This document shows positions 7,068 through 12,091 of a stretch of DNA of 12,091 bases, piece by piece. Positions within the stretch are counted from its first letter, which is position 1, and each line of letters begins with the position of its first letter. The stretch is from an uncultured Granulosicoccaceae bacterium (lineage in GTDB: Bacteria; Pseudomonadota; Gammaproteobacteria; CALCKW01). Below the pieces are notes generated by a model, which saw nothing but the letters and a program-made list of their open reading frames with translations, searched no databases and had not been told where the DNA came from. The stretch is from positions 1-12,091 of the forward strand of contig CALDHJ010000029.1 in assembly GCA_937941555.1 (NCBI GenBank). The letters are read 5' to 3'. Position numbers and translations under genes: made by a program.

Positions 7068-7856
7068 TCAGAGGGTCGGGTCTTCGCCGCGGCCGGTGCG
7101 CTCGCTGGAGTGGCGCGCGAACGCACCCGCCACAACCGTGCTGCGAGTGCGCTGGCGAGCGCGCAAGACCTGCGCCGGGTTCATCGGAATGGATTGCTTG
7201 CGCGCCAGCAACACGTACACCGGGGAGCAGTACTCGCGCACCGCTCGCGCGCCCCGGCGAAATCGCCCCCCGCTCGGCGGTGCACCCAGCACTGCTGCCG
7301 GCCCGACACCGACACGGGCTGTCACCTTGAAATCGAGTACAGAAAGCCAATCGGCGACGCGGCTTGGGCTGAAGAAGTGACCGCGCCACGGCATACCCCG
7401 GCGCCACCGCAGCAGTGCGCGGCGCGCACCCCAGGTGCTCCACAGGTTGAAACCGACCAGAACCAGAAAACCGTCGTCCGCCAGCACCCGGTTGGCCTCA
7501 CGCAGCACCTGGTGTGGTGCATGGGCAAAATCCACAGTGTGTGGCAGGTACACCACCTGCAAGGAGCCGTCGGCAAAGGGCAGCTGGAGCGCATCGCCGA
7601 TCACGTCCGCGCCCACCGACGCCCCACGGGCATCCAGTACCAGGCGCCGCAAGGTGGCTGTGTCATCGAGCAGTTGGCCATCGGTGCCGAGCGCGCCCAC
7701 TTGCAGGGCACGGTGGCCAAACACGCGCGGCAAGTGGTCTGCGAGGCGCTGGCGGGCGTTGCGTAGTACCGCTTTGCCTACGGGTGCCTCGTACCATTGG
7801 GCCAGCTGCACATGCTGTCGCACCCAGTCGAGCCGATCTTCTGTCAGTTTTTCCAT
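7068..7856 (-). CDS. class I SAM-dependent methyltransferase-like protein upstream of rnhA
   Basis: A 262-residue protein of the methyltransferase type commonly found beside rnhA in gammaproteobacteria (YafS in E. coli occupies the same place); its substrate is unknown to me. The Rossmann-like order is visible: the motif I region ALQVGALGTDGQLL at about 50-63, DALQLPFADGSLQVVYLPH at about 88-106, and VLREANRVLADDGFLVLVGFN at about 117-137, where an adenine/acceptor-side loop is expected. Motif I is degenerate: the usual DxGxGxG glycine pattern is not intact. The C-terminal tail is Arg-rich. The ATG at 7856 was chosen because GGCGGAG sits eight bases upstream; an upstream GTG at 7877 is less likely. 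It appears to be the first gene of the rnhA-dnaQ operon and is divergent from the FHA gene, where gloB usually stands. Confidence 0.82.
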   Translation of the reverse strand: MEKLTEDRLDWVRQHVQLAQWYEAPVGKAVLRNARQRLADHLPRVFGHRALQVGALGTDGQLLDDTATLRRLVLDARGASVGADVIGDALQLPFADGSLQVVYLPHTVDFAHAPHQVLREANRVLADDGFLVLVGFNLWSTWGARRALLRWRRGMPWRGHFFSPSRVADWLSVLDFKVTARVGVGPAAVLGAPPSGGRFRRGARAVREYCSPVYVLLARKQSIPMNPAQVLRARQRTRSTVVAGAFARHSSERTGRGEDPTL

Positions 7857-7903
7857 GAAAAAACTCCGCCAACCCACTGGAAACGCTGCAAGAAATGTCC
7901 CGT

Positions 7904-7932
7904 ATGCTAGCCTTCTTGGTGGTTCGCAGCAA
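7904..7932 (-). promoter_or_regulatory. predicted promoter of methyltransferase-rnhA-dnaQ operon
   Basis: Read on the minus strand, TTGCTG (7932-7927) and TAGCAT (7909-7904) are separated by exactly 17 bases, matching the sigma-70 consensus at three and four positions respectively. Transcription would start near 7897, giving a leader of about 40 bases before the ATG at 7856 with its GGCGGAG site. Confidence 0.42.
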
Positions 7933-7946
7933 ACCGCTTGAGCGGT
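7933..7946. promoter_or_regulatory. inverted repeat ACCGCT-TG-AGCGGT, possible operator
   Basis: A perfect 6-2-6 dyad directly abuts the upstream edge of the predicted methyltransferase -35 hexamer, in the 203-base divergent region shared with the FHA gene. The position would suit a regulator acting on either gene. I cannot assign a protein to it, and a dyad this short can arise by chance. No convincing promoter for the FHA gene was found in the rest of the region. Confidence 0.35.
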
Positions 7947-8059
7947 ACAGGGTCGCGCAGACCGACTGGTCCTTCAAGTGCGTTCCGCGACAACCACACA
8001 ACAAGCCTGCTTTGCATTTTCGGGCGCCAGACGTGAACACCGTTGGACAGATCACAGCC

Positions 8060-8737
8060 ATGATGAAACTGATACTGACAAACGAAGAAGGCGAAGCGAA
8101 TGAGTTCGTGCTCGACCGGCCCATCACGGAGATCGGACGGCGCAGCGGCAACGACATTCAGCTGACCGGCCGCGAGGTCAGCGGCCTGCACGCCTTGATC
8201 GAGCAGGACGGCGATCGTTTTACGCTGGTCGACCGTGACAGCACGAACGGCACCTGGGTGGATGGCGCTCGAATCAGCCAGCCCACCACACTCAAGGCCA
8301 ACAGCACTTTTCGCATCGGCAAGTTCAACTTGACGCTGCGTGAATCGGCGGCAACGCCGATGCCGGTACCCGCTCTGAGCACCGGCGACGACGAGCCCGA
8401 TGACCAGCCGATGGTGGGCAGTCAGGTGGTGGAGCACAACGCCGGCTCCATGACCGCCGGTGGCGCGCAGATCATGATCAACTCCGGCATCAAGGCTGGA
8501 AGTACGATCGATATCGTCAAGGCCGTGACCACCGTGGGTCGCCCGGGCGTTCAGGTCGTTGCCATCAACCGGCAGGCCGACGGCTACTATGCGCTGCATG
8601 TCGAGACCTTGCAGTGCAACGACAAAGCCACGGTAAACGATCAGGAACTCGACGAATTGCCCGTCAAACTGCAACACGGTGATGCGCTGCGTGTGGCCGG
8701 CACTGATATCCGCTTCGAGTTCACCGCCGCCGGCTGA
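8060..8737 (+). CDS. protein with an N-terminal FHA domain and a degenerate second FHA-like domain
   Basis: FHA domains bind phosphothreonine peptides. The first (about 1-95) is canonical: Gly26-Arg27 (EIGRRSGNDI), Ser41 and His44 (VSGLH), and TNGTWVDG at 62-69. A linker rich in Pro, Asp and Glu follows (about 97-135). The second unit (about 138-222) has the same overall run, from IMINSGIKAGSTIDI through TVGRPG to LQHGDALRVAGTDIRFEF, but lacks the Ser-x-x-His pair and the TNG motif, so it probably does not bind phosphopeptides; it may dimerise or bind another partner. There is no signal peptide or membrane segment. I chose the ATG at 8060 (225 residues); an ATG at 8063 is equally possible, and the Shine-Dalgarno sequence is weak for both. 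The frame is open back to 7895 but that extension has no FHA content. No kinase or phosphatase is in the window, so its pathway is unknown. Confidence 0.85.
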   Translation: MMKLILTNEEGEANEFVLDRPITEIGRRSGNDIQLTGREVSGLHALIEQDGDRFTLVDRDSTNGTWVDGARISQPTTLKANSTFRIGKFNLTLRESAATPMPVPALSTGDDEPDDQPMVGSQVVEHNAGSMTAGGAQIMINSGIKAGSTIDIVKAVTTVGRPGVQVVAINRQADGYYALHVETLQCNDKATVNDQELDELPVKLQHGDALRVAGTDIRFEFTAAG

Positions 8738-8753
8738 ACCCGAACGACCTTCC

Positions 8754-8775
8754 CCCCGCACAATCGGTCGCGGGG
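8754..8775. terminator. candidate bidirectional hairpin between FHA gene and cysM
   Basis: CCCCGC (8754-8759) and GCGGGG (8770-8775) form a six-pair stem with a 10-base loop in the 48-base gap between the convergent stops. It is well placed to end both transcripts, but neither side has a T-run. Confidence 0.35.
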
Positions 8776-8785
8776 TCGGAACGCC

Positions 8786-9682
8786 TCAACCCGGAAACAC
8801 CCCGGTTGATAGATAGCGGTCGCCACGATCGCACACGATAGACCCGATCGTCGCGCCTTCCAGTTCGCCTGCCAGTTGCAGCGCGACGTGCATCGCACCG
8901 CCTGAAGAGATACCGGCGAATATCCCCTCCTCCGTCGCCAGGCGACGCGTCATGTTCTCCGCATCCGCCTGCGTCACTTCAACGATCCGATCAACGCGCT
9001 CGCGCTCGAAGAAATCCGGCAGGTAGGCTTCAGGCCAGGCCCGGATACCCGGAATCTGAGCGCCCTCACCGGGCTGCACACCGATGATCTGCACGTCGGG
9101 ATTTTGCTCCTTGAGATACCGTGACAAACCCATGATCGTACCGGTGGTTCCCATGGTGCAGACCATGTGGGTCAACGTACCGTCCGTGTCGCGCCAGAGC
9201 TCGGGGCCGGTGCTGCGGTAATGGGCATCGGGGTTGTCCCGGTTGGCGAATTGATTCAACACGAGCCCCTCTCCCTTGGCCGCCATCGACAGAGCCAGAT
9301 CGCGGGCGCCCTCCATACCCTGCTCCTGCGTGACGAGAATCAGGGTTGCGCCATAGGCTTTCATCAACTGCCTTCGCTCGAGAGACAGGTTGTCGGGCAT
9401 GATCAGCACCATGCGGTAACCGAGTATGGTCGCGACCATGGCGAGCGCGATGCCGGTATTGCCACTAGTCGCTTCGATCAATGTGTCGCCCGGTTTGATC
9501 TCACCGCGCTCGGCCGCACGCTGGATCATGTTCAGCGCCGGCCGATCCTTGACCGATCCCGCCGGGTTGTCACCCTCGAGCTTGGCCAGCACGGTATTGC
9601 CGCGGCTGCTGTTCGCAAGGCGTTGCAGAGCGACCAGACGGGTGTTGCCCACGCGCTGATCAAGGGTCGGGTAGCGATTCAT
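8786..9682 (-). CDS. cysM: cysteine synthase B (O-acetylserine sulfhydrylase CysM)
   Basis: PLP-dependent enzyme that makes cysteine from O-acetylserine and sulfide; CysM-type enzymes can also use thiosulfate to give S-sulfocysteine. In 298 residues the key elements are VGNTRLV, the PLP lysine Lys45 in NPAGSVKDR, substrate loop ATSGNTGIAL at about 71-80, the phosphate-binding GTTGT at 178-182, and GISSGGA. CysM rather than CysK is indicated by MPDNLSLERRQLMKAYGA, EQGMEGARDLA and the ending CDRGDRYLSTGVF, all near-identical to E. coli CysM. The ATG at 9682 overlaps the miaA stop as ATGA, and GGAG lies eight bases upstream inside miaA, so translation is probably coupled; an in-frame ATG at 9700 is less favoured. 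Unlike E. coli it is not in a sulfate-transport operon. Confidence 0.95.
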   Translation of the reverse strand: MNRYPTLDQRVGNTRLVALQRLANSSRGNTVLAKLEGDNPAGSVKDRPALNMIQRAAERGEIKPGDTLIEATSGNTGIALAMVATILGYRMVLIMPDNLSLERRQLMKAYGATLILVTQEQGMEGARDLALSMAAKGEGLVLNQFANRDNPDAHYRSTGPELWRDTDGTLTHMVCTMGTTGTIMGLSRYLKEQNPDVQIIGVQPGEGAQIPGIRAWPEAYLPDFFERERVDRIVEVTQADAENMTRRLATEEGIFAGISSGGAMHVALQLAGELEGATIGSIVCDRGDRYLSTGVFPG

Positions 9683-10635
9683 TTCACAGTCTCCAGCCAT
9701 TCACCAACACGCTGCACGAAGGGGTGCTCTCCGGCAAGCGGTTGGTAGGGATTCAGGCGCGCCGCGTCCGGGTATTGGCGCAACCAGGTAAATTGCCGCT
9801 TGGCCAACTGACGCGTCGCGGCAATGGCGCGCGCACGAAATTCGGCGAAGTCACAGTCGCCGTCGAGGTGTTGCCACGCTTGTCGGTAGCCCACGCTGCG
9901 CATCGACGGCAGCTCGGCGTGCATGCGCTCGTCGTCCCGAAGCGCCGCAACCTCGTCGAGAAAACCGGCGCCCAACATCGCATCAAATCGGGTCTCGATC
10001 AATTGGTGCAAGGCCGTACGCGGCTCGGGCCAGAGTGTCAGTTCCAGCGGACGAATGGGAATCAACGGCACCGCCGGCGATTGCTGCCAATCGCTCAACG
10101 AGCGCCCTGATCCGTGCCACACTTCGAGGCCCCGCAACGTGCGTTGCCGGTCGTTGGCGGCCAATCTGGCATTGAGTGCCGGATCGACCTGCGCCAACTC
10201 CCGGCGCAGTGCGTCGAGCCCCTCGGACTCCAGGCGAGAAGCCAACGCAGACCGAATGGACGGGTCTGCGGCGGGCAACGCGTTGAGTCCGTTGAGCAGT
10301 GCTCGGAAATACAACATGGTCCCACCGACCAACACCGGCACACGGCCGGCTGCCGCGCTGTCGCGAATGGCACACGCCGCCTCAGTGCAAAAATCCGAGA
10401 CCGAAAACGGTTGCCAAGCATCGGCTACATCCACCAGCCGATGCGGCCACTGTGCGAGCGTCTCGGAATCGGGCTTGGCGGTGCCGATATCGAGCCCGCG
10501 GTAAACCAGCGCCGAGTCCACGCTGATGATGTCGCACCCGAACTGGCGCGACAGCTCGATGGCCAGATCGGTTTTTCCGGATGCAGTCGGACCGTACAGG
10601 CAGATGGCGGGGATCGGATCGGAGGGGATGTTCAT
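9679..10635 (-). CDS. miaA: tRNA dimethylallyltransferase MiaA
   Basis: Transfers a dimethylallyl group to N6 of A37 in tRNAs that read codons starting with U, the first step of i6A/ms2i6A modification. The protein has 318 residues. The P-loop GPTASGKT is at 15-22, followed by IISVDSALVYRGLDIGTAKP, the swinging-loop region, VLVGGTMLYFRALLNG and NDRQRTLRGLEVW, all family hallmarks; the C-terminal part holds SVGYRQAWQHL and ATRQLAKRQFTWLR. The ATG at 10635 overlaps the mutL stop as ATGA, and the P-loop spacing supports it; a longer frame to 10707 runs inside mutL. mutL-miaA adjacency is widely conserved in gammaproteobacteria, but hfq, which usually follows miaA, is replaced here by cysM. Confidence 0.96.
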   Translation of the reverse strand: MNIPSDPIPAICLYGPTASGKTDLAIELSRQFGCDIISVDSALVYRGLDIGTAKPDSETLAQWPHRLVDVADAWQPFSVSDFCTEAACAIRDSAAAGRVPVLVGGTMLYFRALLNGLNALPAADPSIRSALASRLESEGLDALRRELAQVDPALNARLAANDRQRTLRGLEVWHGSGRSLSDWQQSPAVPLIPIRPLELTLWPEPRTALHQLIETRFDAMLGAGFLDEVAALRDDERMHAELPSMRSVGYRQAWQHLDGDCDFAEFRARAIAATRQLAKRQFTWLRQYPDAARLNPYQPLAGEHPFVQRVGEWLETVK

Positions 10636-12091
10636 TGCCCGCGCAAGAACAACGCGTCGAGCGACCGCATGTCGAGCCGAACCCAGGTCGGTCTGCCATG
10701 GTTGCACTGGCCACTGTTCGGCGTCGTTTCCATGTCGCGCAGCAACGCGTTCATTTCATCGCGGGTCAGCTGTCGATTGGCCCGCACAGAACCGTGGCAG
10801 GCCATACTGCTGAGCACCGCGTCGCTGTCCGCCTGGAGCCGCTGACTGCCGCCGGTGGTGTTGAGATCGGCGATCACATCCCGCACCAGTGCGGCAGCGT
10901 CGACGCGGCGCAGCAATACCGGCACCTCGCGCACTGTGACGTGTTGTGGCCCGCTGCGGTCAACGCCGAGCCCGTAACGACTGAAATCGGAACTGTGCGC
11001 TTCGGCGAGATCGGCTTCCTGTTCACTCAGTGCAACCGTCACCGGCACCAACAACGGCTGACTGCGAACCCCCTGTTCGGCGTATTGCTGTTTCAAGCGC
11101 TCGTAGGTGATGCGCTCGTGTGCGGCGTGCATATCAACCAGTACCACCCCGTCCGCGGCCTCGGCCAGAATGAAAACCCCGTGAATCTGTGCCAGTGCCA
11201 GGCCCAGTGCAGGCACCTCGCCTGGCGGCTGCCCAAGCGGGCCATCGGCAAGCAGCGTTGCGTAGTCACCGCGCACGTCCGAAATCCGAGATCCGTTCGT
11301 CACCTCCGCCGAGGACAACCCGATAGTCGCTTGCAGCGGTGTCCGTTCGCCTCGTCCCGCAGCGCTGTTGTCAAACGGGCGATCACCTTGCCAGCTGCCC
11401 GCTGACACCGTGGTATTCGAGGGTATCGACGGCGAATTTTCAATTGTGTCATCACCCGGACGCACCGCCTGAATGGCTGCCGCGAGCGTGCGGTATACCG
11501 CGTCGTAGACACGGCGCGACTCACGGAAACGTACCTCGGTCTTGGCCGGGTGAACGTTCACATCTACCAGCTCATTGTCGAGTGTCAGGAACAACACGAA
11601 GGCCGGGTGCCGCCCGTGGTAGAGCACGTCCGAATAGGCGCGCTTGACCGCGTGCGCAATCAGCCGGTCGCGAACGAGGCGCCCGTTGACGTAGAAATAC
11701 TGCATGTCCGCCTGGCTGCGCGAGAAGGTCGGCTGGGCCAGCCAGCCGCTGATTGCCATGCCGTCAACGTGGTGGTCGACCGCGAAGGCGTTCTCGGCAA
11801 ATCCGGCTCCGAGTACGTCGCGCATCCGGTTAGCGCTAAGACCGTCCGGAGCCGGTTTCCAGCTGAAGACTGCTTTGCGGTTGTGGTGCAGCTCAAAGGC
11901 CACGTTGCCATGCGCCAGAGCAAGGCGCTTGACGACCTGTTGAACATGGTCGAATTCCGTGCGTTCGGCGCGCAGGAACTTTCGCCGCGCCGGCAGGTTG
12001 AAAAACAGATCGACGACTTCAACCGTCGTGCCAACCGCATGCGACGCAGGGCGCGGCGGTGTCGGCGCGCCGTCGAGATCGCATTCGACTT
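10632..12091 (-). CDS. mutL: DNA mismatch repair protein MutL, endonuclease type (5' end outside window)
   Basis: MutL couples mismatch recognition by MutS to strand incision. 485 residues are in the window. The first readable part, VGTTVEVVDLFFNLPARR and FLRAERTEFDHV, belongs to the N-terminal GHKL ATPase domain, so roughly the first 120 residues, including the ATP-binding motifs, are outside. Further on are FYVNGRLVRD and VDVNVHPAKTEVRF, then a low-complexity linker, then the C-terminal dimerisation domain. That domain has DMHAAHERITYE (11100-11135), a DQHA(X)2E(X)4E metal-binding endonuclease motif with Met for Gln, SMACHGS, and CNHGRP (10689-10706). QPLLVP (11043-11060) fits the MutL clamp-binding motif. 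E. coli MutL lacks the endonuclease motif and relies on MutH. A GTG at 11903 could be read as a start but the conserved frame continues upstream of it. Confidence 0.97.
   Translation of the reverse strand, partial: VECDLDGAPTPPRPASHAVGTTVEVVDLFFNLPARRKFLRAERTEFDHVQQVVKRLALAHGNVAFELHHNRKAVFSWKPAPDGLSANRMRDVLGAGFAENAFAVDHHVDGMAISGWLAQPTFSRSQADMQYFYVNGRLVRDRLIAHAVKRAYSDVLYHGRHPAFVLFLTLDNELVDVNVHPAKTEVRFRESRRVYDAVYRTLAAAIQAVRPGDDTIENSPSIPSNTTVSAGSWQGDRPFDNSAAGRGERTPLQATIGLSSAEVTNGSRISDVRGDYATLLADGPLGQPPGEVPALGLALAQIHGVFILAEAADGVVLVDMHAAHERITYERLKQQYAEQGVRSQPLLVPVTVALSEQEADLAEAHSSDFSRYGLGVDRSGPQHVTVREVPVLLRRVDAAALVRDVIADLNTTGGSQRLQADSDAVLSSMACHGSVRANRQLTRDEMNALLRDMETTPNSGQCNHGRPTWVRLDMRSLDALFLRGQ

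Noticed and set aside
6308..7330. Long plus-strand open frame of 340 codons
   Set aside because: It lies antisense to dnaQ, rnhA and the methyltransferase, all with intact active-site or family motifs; its protein is Arg/Ser/Pro-rich like other shadow frames in GC-rich DNA.
7895..8059. In-frame upstream extension of the FHA gene
   Set aside because: The translation has no FHA or signal-like content, overlaps the predicted methyltransferase promoter, and the FHA beta strand begins right after the ATG at 8060.
7907..8761. Long minus-strand open frame opposite the FHA gene
   Set aside because: A mirror frame of a GC-rich gene with no recognisable domain; the plus frame has clear FHA motifs.
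9698..9700. Upstream ATG for cysM
   Set aside because: The ATG at 9682 has GGAG eight bases upstream, forms the ATGA junction with miaA, and fits the start of E. coli CysM better.
10581..11405. Plus-strand open frame of 274 codons opposite mutL
   Set aside because: Antisense to the conserved MutL C-terminal domain and without any recognisable motif.
11901..11903. GTG as the mutL start
   Set aside because: Upstream in the same frame are conserved MutL residues (VGTTVEVVDLFFNLPARR), so the gene runs off the window.
1..12091. Mobile element, CRISPR array, tRNA or other RNA gene
   Set aside because: Gaps are all about 205 bases or less; none shows direct-repeat arrays, transposase fragments or a cloverleaf that I could find by reading both strands.

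Overview
The window is a dense stretch of chromosome, GC-rich (low-to-mid 60s % by eye), from a bacterium that is almost certainly a gammaproteobacterium. Thirteen genes are recognisable. All but two have clear enzyme or housekeeping identities, and no gap exceeds about 205 bases. The lineage call rests on gene order: nadK-recN-bamE then ratA opposed to smpB is the classic gammaproteobacterial arrangement, and a methyltransferase-rnhA-dnaQ run on one strand resembles the Pseudomonas layout. MutL carries an endonuclease motif absent from Escherichia coli MutL, so this is not an enteric. I cannot name the genus. I see no sign of a mobile element, tRNA, rRNA, CRISPR array or phage gene.

Layout. 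Bases 1-4619 are a plus-strand run: the 3' part of mutS, then nadK, recN and the outer-membrane lipoprotein gene bamE. Convergent to bamE is ratA (minus). Divergent from ratA is smpB (plus). smpB meets dnaQ tail to tail across only 13 bases; dnaQ belongs to a minus-strand group methyltransferase-rnhA-dnaQ. Divergent from the methyltransferase is a gene for a protein with two FHA-like domains (plus). It converges on a tightly overlapped minus-strand operon, mutL-miaA-cysM, whose mutL 5' end lies beyond the window.

How the genes fit together. Genome maintenance dominates: mismatch recognition (MutS) and mismatch-repair nickase (MutL) face each other from the two edges, with RecN (double-strand-break repair), DnaQ (replicative proofreading) and RNase HI (RNA-DNA hybrid removal) between them. 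MutS, MutL and DnaQ each show a recognisable or plausible sliding-clamp-binding peptide. The rest are core functions: NADP supply (NadK), outer-membrane protein assembly (BamE), stalled-ribosome rescue (SmpB), tRNA modification (MiaA) and cysteine synthesis (CysM).

Novelty. I do not see a convincing undescribed system. The parts most worth a second look are the tandem FHA protein and the dyad-containing region it shares with the methyltransferase promoter, the ATGA-coupled mutL-miaA-cysM operon, a possibly leaderless smpB, and the missing usual neighbours (rnfH, fur, gloB, hfq, grpE).
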